Shown here piece by piece: positions 51,802 through 60,061 of a stretch of DNA of 64,000 nucleotides (position 1 is its first letter; every line of letters begins with the position of its first letter). The DNA is from Chelatococcus sp. (GTDB lineage Bacteria > Pseudomonadota > Alphaproteobacteria > Rhizobiales > Beijerinckiaceae). A program made the position numbers and the translations under genes. The DNA is taken from assembly GCA_003248805.1 (NCBI GenBank), contig QFQY01000008.1, positions 177,495 to 241,494 of the forward strand, read 5' to 3'. A model generated the notes under the pieces. That model was given only the letters and a program-made list of their open reading frames with translations, was not told the DNA's origin and did not search any database.

Positions 51802-52316
51802 GAAATGAGCTCGGTTCTCAATGCGTCGAGGGCCTCGACCGTCAATTGGACAAAGCTGAATCGACCGGGAGGCTTCTGCCAAGCGTCATCGCGTTCGATG
51901 CTTCTCATCAACTTGGTGTCTCCCGTTACAAAATGCGTGCAGCCGAAATGATAGGCGGTGGCTGCATGAATAGCGTCGGGCGTTTTCAGAGATGGGATTC
52001 GAGCGCGCATAATCGCGGCTTGAAGCAGGATGTCGCGGTGCAAGGGTTTCGTTCGGAAGAGCAAGCCATCTGGTATCAGGTTGCCCAGATACCAGTCATG
52101 ATCCGCCCGCTTCGTTGGATCCTCTCGCTCCGGTGTTCGGTCAATCAATCCTTCGATTGGTTTGGTCAGAACCTCAACAAGGCAGAGGTCGCTTGTGATG
52201 AACGGCGTCTCGGCGCCGAACCCCTCAACAATAAGATTGACCAAAGCTTGGCTTTCCGGCGTGGACTTTTCTCTCGCGTCGATGAGCGCGCATGCGTCGA
52301 GATAGATGAGCCCCAT
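51798..52316 (-). CDS. VapC-type PIN-domain toxin
   Basis: PIN-domain ribonuclease-like protein of 172 residues. The acidic active-site residues are D7 (IYLDACALID), E48 (LVEVL), D114 (TPDAIHAA) and D133 (FVTGDTKL), a complete set. The base composition is clearly lower in GC than in the flanking transporter genes, which suggests recent arrival. It starts at ATG 52316, 8 bp after the antitoxin stop. Its own stop overlaps the yejF GTG, so its translation may be coupled to the transporter ATPase. Confidence 0.87.
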   Translation of the reverse strand: MGLIYLDACALIDAREKSTPESQALVNLIVEGFGAETPFITSDLCLVEVLTKPIEGLIDRTPEREDPTKRADHDWYLGNLIPDGLLFRTKPLHRDILLQAAIMRARIPSLKTPDAIHAATAYHFGCTHFVTGDTKLMRSIERDDAWQKPPGRFSFVQLTVEALDALRTELIS

Positions 52317-52324
52317 CGTTGTCG

Positions 52325-52561
52325 CTAGCTATCCCACTCGTCGCGAAGCTTGCGTATCCGGGCCACGGAATCATTTGCGGACGGTGCCAATTTACGGCGA
52401 TGTTCGAGCAATTCGGCAATTGCGGCCGCCCTAGCGGCGCTTCTTGATTGATCGTCCTCTGTTTCGATAACGACCTTCGCCGTTCGGGCAAGCCCCAACT
52501 CCGCCCGCAAATCTTCGGGTAGCCGCTCCACCGGATAGTGCTCCCTTACGATCCTGTTCAT
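52325..52561 (-). CDS. Antitoxin partner of the PIN-domain toxin
   Basis: A 78-residue protein directly upstream of the PIN toxin. The N-terminal half (RIVREHYPVERLPEDLRAEL, then AKVVIETE) has the look of a small DNA-binding/antitoxin fold, and the C-terminal half is a charged helix (LLEHRRKLAPSANDSVARIR), as in VapB-like antitoxins. I chose ATG 52561 because AAGGAGAG sits at the right distance; a GTG at 52567 does not fit that site. The pair shares lower GC content than its neighbours. Confidence 0.75.
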   Translation of the reverse strand: MNRIVREHYPVERLPEDLRAELGLARTAKVVIETEDDQSRSAARAAAIAELLEHRRKLAPSANDSVARIRKLRDEWDS

Positions 52562-52597
52562 CGCCACTCTCCTTGCCTCGCAATCCTAGCACGACGC

Positions 52598-53773
52598 TTA
52601 GGCAAACGTCTTCCGCGGGTCGAAGGCGTCGCGCACCGCTTCGCCGATGAAGATCAGCAGGGAGAGCATCAGCGCGATCACGAAGAAGCCCGAGAGGCCG
52701 AGCCAGGGCGCCTGCAGGTTCGACTTGCCCTGTGCCAGCAATTCGCCGAGCGAGGGCGAGCCGGGCGGCAGGCCGAAGCCGAGGAAATCGAGCGAGGTCA
52801 GCGTGGTGATCGAGCCGTTCAGGATGAAGGGCAGGAAGGTCAGCGTCGCCACCATCGCGTTCGGCAGCAGGTGCTTGACCATGATGGCGCTGTTGGTGAG
52901 GCCGAGCGCGCGCGCGGCCCTGACATATTCGAAATTGCGTGCCCGCAGGAATTCCGCGCGCACCACCCCGACCAGCGCGACCCAGGAGAACAGCAGCAGG
53001 ATGCCGAGCAGCACGAAGAAGCTCGGCGTGATGATCGCCGCCACGATGATCAGCAGGTAGAGCGCCGGAATCGAGGTCCAGATCTCGATGAAGCGCTGGA
53101 AGAGCAGGTCGGTCCAGCCGCCGAAATAGCCCTGGATCGCCCCGGCCGTGATGCCGATCACCGAGGAGAAGCCGCACAGGATCAGTCCGAACAGGATCGA
53201 GATGCGGAAGCCGTAGATGAGCCGCGCCACCACGTCGCGGCCCTGGTCGTCGGTGCCGAGCCAGTTCCATTCGAGGTCGCGGCAGGTCGAGCCGCCGGTG
53301 CGCTCGGCGATGGGCCGGCACTGCTCGTTCGTCAGCATCCAGGTCGGCGGGGCCGGCGCCGGCACGGGCAGGTCGAGATTATGCGTGCGGTAGCTGTAGC
53401 GGATCGGCGGCCAGATCGCGAAGCCGTTGCCGGCGATCTCCTTGGCGATCACGGGGTCGCGATAGTCGGTCGTGGCGAGGAAGCCGCCGAACTTCTCCTC
53501 CGGATAGTTCACCGCGACCGGAAACAGCCACTCGCCCTTGTAGCGCACCAGCAGCGGCCGGTCGTTGGCGAGAAACTCGGCGAAGAGCGACAGCACGAAC
53601 AGCACCAGGAAGATCCACAGCGACCACCAGCCGCGCCGGTTCGCCTTGAAGCTGTTCAGCCGCCGCCGGTTGATCGGCGAGAGCTTCAGCCAGCCCTGGC
53701 TGTCCTGCGGGGGCGGCAGGGCGGCGTCGCCGCGCAGCGCGGCCGGCGGGGGGGCGATCAGCGTGTCGCTCAT
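52598..53773 (-). CDS. yejE: Peptide ABC transporter permease
   Basis: Inner-membrane permease of the DppC/YejE type, 391 residues. The long cytoplasmic N-terminus (SPINRRRLNSFKANRRGWWS) and the large periplasmic insert after TM1 (about 65-190, with several Trp/Tyr) are typical of YejE. The EAA-like loop is EYVRAARALGLTNSAIMVKH. It is next to yejB (1-bp gap) and is followed by the toxin-antitoxin pair. Confidence 0.93.
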   Translation of the reverse strand: MSDTLIAPPPAALRGDAALPPPQDSQGWLKLSPINRRRLNSFKANRRGWWSLWIFLVLFVLSLFAEFLANDRPLLVRYKGEWLFPVAVNYPEEKFGGFLATTDYRDPVIAKEIAGNGFAIWPPIRYSYRTHNLDLPVPAPAPPTWMLTNEQCRPIAERTGGSTCRDLEWNWLGTDDQGRDVVARLIYGFRISILFGLILCGFSSVIGITAGAIQGYFGGWTDLLFQRFIEIWTSIPALYLLIIVAAIITPSFFVLLGILLLFSWVALVGVVRAEFLRARNFEYVRAARALGLTNSAIMVKHLLPNAMVATLTFLPFILNGSITTLTSLDFLGFGLPPGSPSLGELLAQGKSNLQAPWLGLSGFFVIALMLSLLIFIGEAVRDAFDPRKTFA

Positions 53774-53774
53774 C

Positions 53775-54872
53775 TCAGGTCTCCCGCGTCTCGAAATCGA
53801 TGCGGGGGTCGACCCAGGTATAGGTCAGGTCGGTGACGAGGTGCACGACGAGCCCGATCAGCGAGAAGATGTAGAGATTGGCGAAGACGACGGGATAGTC
53901 GCGATTCACGATCGCCTCGAAGGAGAGCAGCCCCAGCCCGTCGAGCGAGAAGATCGTCTCGATCAGCAGCGAGCCGGCGAACAGCGCGCTGACGAAGGCG
54001 CCGGGAAAGCCCGCGATCACGATCAGCATCGCGTTGCGGAAGACATGGCCGTAGAGCACGCCGCGCTCGGTCAGCCCCTTCATCCGCGCCGTGAGCACGT
54101 ATTGCTTCCGGATCTCGTCGAGGAAGGAGTTCTTGGTCAGGAGCGTCGAGGTCGCGAAGGCGCCCAGCGCCATCGCCGTCACCGGCAGGGCGATGTGCCA
54201 GAGATAGTCCTTCGTCTTTCCAAGGAGCGACAACTCCGACCAGTTGTCGGAGGTCAGGCCCCTGAGCGGGAAGATCTGCCAGAACGAGCCGCCGGCGAAG
54301 AGCACGATCAGCAGGATCGCGAAGAGAAAGCCCGGGATCGCGTAGCCGACGATCACCACCGCGCTCGTCCAGGTGTCGAAGCGCGAGCCGTCGCTGACCG
54401 CCTTGCGGATGCCGAGCGGGATCGAGATCGCGTAGGAGATGAGCGTCATCCACAGGCCGAGCGAGATCGAGACGGGCAGCTTCTCCTTGATGAGCTGCAG
54501 CACCGGCGCGTCGCGGAAATAGCTGCGGCCGAAATCGAAACGCGCATAGTCGCCGAGCATCTTCAGGAAGCGCTCATGCGCCGGCTTGTCGAAGCCGAAC
54601 TGCTTCTCGAGCTCCTTGATGAAGGCGGGGTCGAGCCCCTGCGCGCCGCGATAGGCGGAAGCCGCGTCGCCGCCCGCCGATTGCGCGCCGGCATCGGCGC
54701 CGCCGCCGCCGACGCGGTCGGCCGCGCCGCCCGCATTCGGGTTCTGGAGCTGCGAGATGACGCGCTCGACCGGCCCGCCCGGCGCGAACTGCACGATCAC
54801 GAAGGACACGAGCAGGATGCCGAGCAGCGTCGGCACCATCAGCAGGAGGCGGCGCGCGATATAGGCGAGCAT
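53775..54872 (-). CDS. yejB: Peptide ABC transporter permease
   Basis: Inner-membrane permease of the DppB/YejB type, 365 residues, with N-terminal helix MLAYIARRLLLMVPTLLGI and a YejB-like insert rich in Gly/Ala (about 35-85, VGGGGADAGAQSAGGDAA). The loop EIRKQYVLTARMKGLTERGV is the EAA motif. It forms the channel with YejE. It follows the DUF4260 gene by four bases. Confidence 0.93.
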   Translation of the reverse strand: MLAYIARRLLLMVPTLLGILLVSFVIVQFAPGGPVERVISQLQNPNAGGAADRVGGGGADAGAQSAGGDAASAYRGAQGLDPAFIKELEKQFGFDKPAHERFLKMLGDYARFDFGRSYFRDAPVLQLIKEKLPVSISLGLWMTLISYAISIPLGIRKAVSDGSRFDTWTSAVVIVGYAIPGFLFAILLIVLFAGGSFWQIFPLRGLTSDNWSELSLLGKTKDYLWHIALPVTAMALGAFATSTLLTKNSFLDEIRKQYVLTARMKGLTERGVLYGHVFRNAMLIVIAGFPGAFVSALFAGSLLIETIFSLDGLGLLSFEAIVNRDYPVVFANLYIFSLIGLVVHLVTDLTYTWVDPRIDFETRET

Positions 54873-54876
54873 GCGG

Positions 54877-55278
54877 TCAGCCGGCCTTTCGGGCAGGGCC
54901 GAGCACGCCCAGATGCGTGTCGGCGAAGCGGGACGGATATTTCAGGCCGTAGCCGAGCACGCGGTCGATCCCGATATGCGCGCCCCAGATCATCGCGACG
55001 GCCAGCGCCGTCGGCTGCGCCAGCGCGAGGCCGGCGGCGCCGAGCAGCCCGGGCCCGAGCAGCGTGTGGGCAGCGTTGTAAAGGATCGCGCCGGGACGCG
55101 GGCCCGCGACATAGCCGAGCATGCTCAGGTCCGGCACCAGGATCAGCGCGCCGAACAGCCACCATGAGGCGCCGGACCGCGCGAAGAGCCAGATGCAGAT
55201 CGCCGCCAGCAGCAGGCCTTCGAGGTGCAGCAGGAGCTTCGGTGCGCCCCCGACGGGTCCGGCGGTTGCCTCGCTCAT
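54877..55278 (-). CDS. DUF4260 membrane protein
   Basis: A 133-residue protein with about four hydrophobic segments and the DUF4260 landmarks DLSMLGYVAGPRPGAILYNAAH (split over about 53-74) and WGAHIGIDRVLGYGLKY. It starts at ATG 55278, one base after the yejA stop, and lies between yejA and yejB. DUF4260 is not a standard Yej component; its place inside the operon may mean only co-transcription. Function unknown. Confidence 0.85.
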   Translation of the reverse strand: MSEATAGPVGGAPKLLLHLEGLLLAAICIWLFARSGASWWLFGALILVPDLSMLGYVAGPRPGAILYNAAHTLLGPGLLGAAGLALAQPTALAVAMIWGAHIGIDRVLGYGLKYPSRFADTHLGVLGPARKAG

Positions 55279-55279
55279 G

Positions 55280-57148
55280 TCACGCCTTCCCGATCCGCTT
55301 CGCCTTCTCGGCGTCGTACCACCAGATGCCGGGCGCCCCCGAGCCGAATTTCGGCTTGGTCTGCGGCCGGTCGAACATGTCCCAATAGGCCAGCCATTCA
55401 TTTGGCTGCCAGAGCATCGGTATCCAGTAGCGCCCGGCCCGTAGCAGCCGGTCGAGGCATTTGGCCGCCACCACCACCTTGGCATAGCTGTCGGCCTGGC
55501 CGATCGCCTCGATCATCGCGTCGACAGCCGGGTCGGCGATGCCGCCGACATTGCGCGAGCCGCGCGTCCTGGCCGCCTGCGAGCCATAGACGATACGCAA
55601 GGTATCGCTCGGAATGGCGCTGCCGCTCATATTGCGGATGATAATGTCGAAATCGAACTCGTCGAGCCGGCGCTGGTATTGAGCGCCGTCGACGATGCGC
55701 GAGGTTGCGTTGATGCCGAGCCGCTTGAGATTAGCCTGGAAGGGCTGGATATGCGGCTGTAGCGCCGGCGTCGAATCGAGGAACTCGATCTCGAAGGGCT
55801 GGCCGTTCGGCAGCTTCAGCACATTGCCCTCGCGCTTGCAGCCGGCGGCGCGCAGCATCTCGTCGGCGCGGCGCAGCAGGGCACGGTCGCTGCCCGAGCC
55901 GTCCGAGACCGGCGGCAGATAAGGCTCGCCGAAGACCTCGTCCGGCACCTGCCCGCGGAAGGGCTCTAGCAGCGTCAGTTCTTCCGGCGAGGGCTTCCCA
56001 ACCGCTTTCGAATCCGAATTCTCAAAATAGGAGGTCAGTCGCTTGAAGGACGAGAAACTGATGTTCTTGTTGGTCCATTCGAAATCGTAAGCGAGGCCGA
56101 GTGCCTCGCGGATGCGTGGATCGGCGAACTTCTCGCGGCGCAGGTTGAAGATCCAGCCTTGGCCGCCGGTCGGCTCGGTCTTCGGCAAGGACTCCTTCTT
56201 CACCTTGCCGTCATGGACGGCGGGGAAGTCGTAGCCCGTCGCCCAGATGCGCGAGGTGAACTCCTCCTGGAAGGTGATGACCCCGCTCTTGAAGGCCTCG
56301 AAGGCGACCTGCCGGTCGCGGAAATACTCCCAGCGCACCCGGTCGAAATTGTTGATGCCGATATTCACCGGCAGGTCCTTGCCCCAGTAGTCCGGCCGGC
56401 GCTCGAACTCGATGAAGCGGCCCTGCTCGAAGCGGCCGACCTTGTAGGGGCCGGAGCCGAGCGGCGGCTCCAGCGTCGAGGCCTCGAAGTTCCGCGTCGA
56501 CCAGTAGGTCTCGGAGAATACCGGCAGGCCGGCGACGATGAGATGCAGGTCGCGGCTGCGCCTGGGGGAGAGCGTCACCACGACGACATCCTCTCCCTCC
56601 GCCAGGCTGGAGACGAGCTCGTTGAGCATCAGCCGGTAGGACGGGTGCCCCTTGGCCTTCAGGATGGTCATCGAGAACGCCACGTCCGCCGCCGTCACGC
56701 GCGATCCGTCGGAGAAGCGCGCCTCCGGCCGCAGGCGGAAGCGGTAGGTCAGCTTGTCGGGCGAGACGGAGACGCTTTTGGCGAGCAGGCCGTAGAGCGT
56801 GCCGGGCTCGTCGCCGGAGCCGGTCATCAGGCTGTCGAAGCAGGCATCCATGCCGGCTGCGCCGTCGCCCTGCAGCACATAGGTGTTGAGCGTGTTGAAG
56901 GTGTCGAAGCTCTGGTTTCCGCCCGCGCGCTTGATCTGGATCGTCAGCGTGCCGCCCTTGGGCGCCTTCGGGTTCACATAGGGGAAATGCGGAAAGTCCG
57001 GCGGCAGCGCGAGCTCCCCGAAGGTCGAGAGCCCGTGCAGCTCGGCCTCCTGCGCCAGCACGCGCCCGCCCATTCCCGGGAGCGCGGCGGCGGCGGCCGT
57101 CGCTGCGCCGGCCTCGAGCAGCCTGCGGCGGGTGATGCGCGTCGTCAT
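55280..57148 (-). CDS. yejA: Peptide ABC transporter periplasmic binding protein
   Basis: Extracellular solute-binding protein of family 5 (oligopeptide/microcin C type), 622 residues. It has a twin-arginine-like signal (TRRRLLEAG) and Ala-rich core ending VLAQE. Family segments include HGLSTFGELALPPDFPHFPY and GGTLTIQIKRAGGNQSFD near the N-terminus and LGSGPYKVGRF. I use ATG 57148, immediately before the Tat signal. It heads the yej operon. Substrate likely oligopeptides or peptide-nucleotide antibiotics, inferred from the family. Confidence 0.92.
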   Translation of the reverse strand: MTTRITRRRLLEAGAATAAAAALPGMGGRVLAQEAELHGLSTFGELALPPDFPHFPYVNPKAPKGGTLTIQIKRAGGNQSFDTFNTLNTYVLQGDGAAGMDACFDSLMTGSGDEPGTLYGLLAKSVSVSPDKLTYRFRLRPEARFSDGSRVTAADVAFSMTILKAKGHPSYRLMLNELVSSLAEGEDVVVVTLSPRRSRDLHLIVAGLPVFSETYWSTRNFEASTLEPPLGSGPYKVGRFEQGRFIEFERRPDYWGKDLPVNIGINNFDRVRWEYFRDRQVAFEAFKSGVITFQEEFTSRIWATGYDFPAVHDGKVKKESLPKTEPTGGQGWIFNLRREKFADPRIREALGLAYDFEWTNKNISFSSFKRLTSYFENSDSKAVGKPSPEELTLLEPFRGQVPDEVFGEPYLPPVSDGSGSDRALLRRADEMLRAAGCKREGNVLKLPNGQPFEIEFLDSTPALQPHIQPFQANLKRLGINATSRIVDGAQYQRRLDEFDFDIIIRNMSGSAIPSDTLRIVYGSQAARTRGSRNVGGIADPAVDAMIEAIGQADSYAKVVVAAKCLDRLLRAGRYWIPMLWQPNEWLAYWDMFDRPQTKPKFGSGAPGIWWYDAEKAKRIGKA

Positions 57149-57397
57149 CGTTCGCGTCTCCTGATCCGAATCGCCATGGTCCATGTCGCCCGCCCGTCCG
57201 GCCTGCGCAAGCCGGGGCGGGCCGAGCCCGGGTCGGTGCACTCCAGGCCATGGTGGCGGCAACACGATGGCCGCGGCAAGCAAAAGCCGGGCGAGGCGGG
57301 AATCGGCCGGGACGGGAGCGGCGCGCGCGAAGGCCGGAACGGGAAAAGCCGGACCTTTCGGCCCGGCTTTACGAAATCTCCCGGCGTCGCAGCCCCG

Positions 57398-57937
57398 TCA
57401 GGGCTTCGGCAGCGGCTTCGGCGCGTCGGCCAGCGTGTTGAGATAGGCGACGATGTCGGCGCGGGTGTCGGGACGGCCGACGCCGGCGAAGGACATGGTC
57501 GTGCCGGGCATGTAGGCGCGCGGGCTCTTCAGGAAGCCGTCGATCTGCTCGGCCTCCCATTTTTCGCCGGACTTGCCCTTCATGGCCGCGGAATAGCCGA
57601 AGCCGTCGACCGAGCCCTTGTTGCGGCCATAGACGTCGTAGAGATGCGGGCCGACCTTGTTGGCGCCGCCCTTCTCGAAGGTGTGGCAGGCCTTGCAGGC
57701 GCCGACGGCCTTTTCGCCGCGCGCCGGATCGGCCTTGGCGAGCCTCACCGCGATCGGTTCGTCGGCGGCGGGCGCTGCGGCGCCGGCCGCCGCGGCCGGC
57801 TCCTCGCTCGGCAGATCGAAACCGGGTACCGCGGGCTTGTGGGGCGCGAAAACGATGCCGGCCGTCATCTGCAGGCCCATCACCACCAGCAGCGTCGCGA
57901 GAACGGCACCGGCGATCTTGTTGGTCTCGATATCCAT
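57398..57937 (-). CDS. Membrane-anchored cytochrome c (CycM-like)
   Basis: A 179-residue class I cytochrome c. An uncleaved N-terminal helix (about 9-30) anchors it to the inner membrane with the heme domain in the periplasm, linked by an Ala/Pro/Glu spacer. The heme site is CKACH at 81-85; the axial Met is most likely M148 (GTTMSFAG). This is the pattern of CycM/cytochrome c552, which carries electrons from the bc1 complex to cytochrome oxidase. ATG 57937 is chosen in front of the anchor; the upstream extension is Arg-rich. It is a single gene. Confidence 0.93.
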   Translation of the reverse strand: MDIETNKIAGAVLATLLVVMGLQMTAGIVFAPHKPAVPGFDLPSEEPAAAAGAAAPAADEPIAVRLAKADPARGEKAVGACKACHTFEKGGANKVGPHLYDVYGRNKGSVDGFGYSAAMKGKSGEKWEAEQIDGFLKSPRAYMPGTTMSFAGVGRPDTRADIVAYLNTLADAPKPLPKP

Positions 57938-58274
57938 CGCACCCCATACCTCGGAGCCCCGCGTCCGGGCTGGCGCGGCGGGCGTGAAATCGTTTCGTCC
58001 CTGGAGCACTGCGCGAAAAAGCCGGAGCCGGCGTCTCGCGACCGCAATGCCCGAATTCATTGCGTCGGACCGTGTTCTTCACATGCGGGCGAGTCCGTCC
58101 GCATGCGACGCGATCCAAGTCTTCTTGCTTCGTTGCTTAACCGCTTTGCGCGCCCTCTGGCAACTCGTATAAGCACGCTCCGCTTTGAGACTTTTTGCCG
58201 CTCGTCCCCGTGCCGGGCGAGCCCCAAGAACCCGCCCGAAGAACCCGCTTGAAAAAACCGCCGGCCCGAACACG
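57938..58274. other. 337-bp divergent intergenic region
   Basis: Upstream region shared by the cytochrome c gene (minus) and kdsB (plus). No coding sequence or repeat is convincing. The stretch 58120-58190 is less GC-rich and probably holds the kdsB promoter. Confidence 0.5.
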
Positions 58275-59018
58275 ATGTCCGCTCCCCTGATCCTGATCCC
58301 CGCCCGCATGCAGGCGACGCGGCTGCCCGGCAAGCCGCTCGCCGATATCCTCGGCGAACCGATGATCGTGCATGTCTGGCGCCGTGCCGTGGAGGCGGGC
58401 ATCGGCGATGTGGTGGTCGCGACCGACGAGCCGCGCATCGCGGCGGCGGTCGAGGCCGCCGGCGGGCGCGCCGTGATGACCAGCGCCGAGCACAAGACCG
58501 GCTCCGACCGCATCAAGGAGGCGGCCGATCGCGTCGATCCGCAGGGCCGCCACGACATCATCGTCAACGTGCAGGGCGATTTCCCGACGCTGGAGCCCTC
58601 GGCCATCGCCGCGGCGATCGAGCCTCTCGCCGATCCTGCCGTCGATATCGCCACGCTGGTCGGCGTCATCACCGACGAGGAGGAGAGGGTCGCGCCGAGC
58701 GTGGTCAAGCTGATCGGCAGCGAGGTCGGCCCCCGCCGCCTGCGCGCGCTCTATTTCACCCGCGCCACCGCGCCCTATGGCGAGGGGCCGCTCTACCATC
58801 ATGTCGGGCTCTATGCCTATCGCCGCCCGGCGCTCGACCGTTTCGTCAGCCTGCCGCAGTCCCCGCTGGAGAAGCGCGAGAGCCTGGAGCAGCTGCGCGC
58901 GCTCGAGGACGGCATGCGCATCGACGCGATGATCATCGACCATGTACCGCGTGGCGTCGACACGCCGCCCGATCTGGAGCGCGCCCGCGCGATCCTGCAA
59001 GCCCGCACCGGAGCCTGA
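58275..59018 (+). CDS. kdsB: 3-deoxy-manno-octulosonate cytidylyltransferase
   Basis: Activates Kdo with CTP to CMP-Kdo for the lipopolysaccharide core; cytosolic, 247 residues. The N-terminal nucleotide loop is ILIPARMQATRLPGKPL; further family marks are VVVATDE, SAEHKTGSDRI and VNVQGDFP (metal-binding Asp). ATG 58275 gives the family's normal start. It lies 6 bp upstream of pheA, so the two are co-transcribed. Confidence 0.96.
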   Translation: MSAPLILIPARMQATRLPGKPLADILGEPMIVHVWRRAVEAGIGDVVVATDEPRIAAAVEAAGGRAVMTSAEHKTGSDRIKEAADRVDPQGRHDIIVNVQGDFPTLEPSAIAAAIEPLADPAVDIATLVGVITDEEERVAPSVVKLIGSEVGPRRLRALYFTRATAPYGEGPLYHHVGLYAYRRPALDRFVSLPQSPLEKRESLEQLRALEDGMRIDAMIIDHVPRGVDTPPDLERARAILQARTGA

Positions 59019-59024
59019 ACACCC

Positions 59025-59879
59025 ATGACCGCCGTCATCTCCTATCAGGGCGAGCCCGGGGCCTTCTCCTCGCAGGCCGCGCTGCAGCTCTTCCCGGACA
59101 GCGAGCTTCTGCCCTGCGCGACCTTCGAGGACGCGCTCTCGGCCGTCGTCGAGGGCACGGCGCGCTATGGCGTGATCCCGATCGACAACTCCATCGCCGG
59201 CCGCGTCGCCGACGTGCATCACCTGCTGCCGCGCTCGGGCCTGCACATCATCGGCGAGCATTTCCTGCCGATCCGCTTCCACCTGATGGGCGTCGAGGGC
59301 GCGACGCTGGCCACGCTGAAGACCGTGCAGAGCCACATCCATGCGCTCGGCCAGTGCCGCAAGATCATCCGCAAGCTCGGGCTCAAGGCCGAGGTCGCGG
59401 CCGACACGGCCGGTTCCGCCCGCCAGGTCGCGGAGGCCGCCGACGTCACCCGCGCGGCGATCGCCCCGCGCATCGCGGCCGAGGTCTACGGCCTCAACAT
59501 CCTGATGGAGGACATCGAGGACGAGAAGCACAACACCACGCGCTTCGTCGTGCTCTCCAAATATCCGGAATATGCGCGCCCGGGCACGGAGAAGACCGTG
59601 ACCACGCTGATGTTCCGCGTCCGCAACATTCCCGCCGCGCTCTTCAAGGCTCTGGGCGGCTTCGCCACCAACGGCGTCAACATGACCAAGCTCGAGAGCT
59701 ACATGGTCGACGGCCTGTTCTCCGCGACGATGTTCTATCTCGATGTCGAGGGCCATCCCGACGAGCCGGCGCTGAAGCGCGCGCTGACCGAGCTCGAATA
59801 CTTCTCCAAGGAAATGAAGATCCTCGGCGTCTACCCGGCGAGCGAGTTCCGCCTGACCTTCGACGAGCCGGCGGAGTAG
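59025..59879 (+). CDS. pheA: Prephenate dehydratase
   Basis: Converts prephenate to phenylpyruvate for phenylalanine synthesis. The 284-residue stand-alone form has a PDT domain (about 1-180) with SYQGEPGAFS, VIPIDNSIAGRV and the catalytic TTRFVVLS, and a C-terminal ACT domain (about 195-275) with TNGVNMTKLES, which binds phenylalanine for feedback inhibition. There is no fused chorismate mutase. The kdsB-pheA pairing is common in alphaproteobacteria. Confidence 0.96.
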   Translation: MTAVISYQGEPGAFSSQAALQLFPDSELLPCATFEDALSAVVEGTARYGVIPIDNSIAGRVADVHHLLPRSGLHIIGEHFLPIRFHLMGVEGATLATLKTVQSHIHALGQCRKIIRKLGLKAEVAADTAGSARQVAEAADVTRAAIAPRIAAEVYGLNILMEDIEDEKHNTTRFVVLSKYPEYARPGTEKTVTTLMFRVRNIPAALFKALGGFATNGVNMTKLESYMVDGLFSATMFYLDVEGHPDEPALKRALTELEYFSKEMKILGVYPASEFRLTFDEPAE

Positions 59880-59891
59880 CGCGCGGTCCTG

Positions 59892-60036
59892 CCCTTCTCC
59901 CCCCTGCGGGAGAAGGTGGCCCGAAGGGCCGGATGAGGGGTCGCGCCGCCCTCGCCGACGGCCGTGTCGAGGGGCGATGGCGTCAACCGTCGCGAGCCCG
60001 CTCATCCTGACCCTCTCCCGCAAGGGGAGAGGGGAC
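59892..60036. repeat. Intergenic repeat with three hairpins (CTTCTCCC type)
   Basis: Three inverted repeats in a row: CCTTCTCCC / GGGAGAAGG (59893-59916), GGCCC-GAA-GGGCC (59918-59930), and CCCTCTCCC / GGGGAGAGGG (60010-60034). It lies between the convergent pheA and DUF4139 genes and probably also ends both transcripts. The type is frequent in Rhizobiales genomes. Confidence 0.8.
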
Positions 60037-60061
60037 CTGCCGTGCTTCCGGTCCGCATCCC

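Noticed and set aside
49081..51951. Open frame of 956 codons opposite deoB and yejF
   Set aside because: Antisense shadow of two confident genes.
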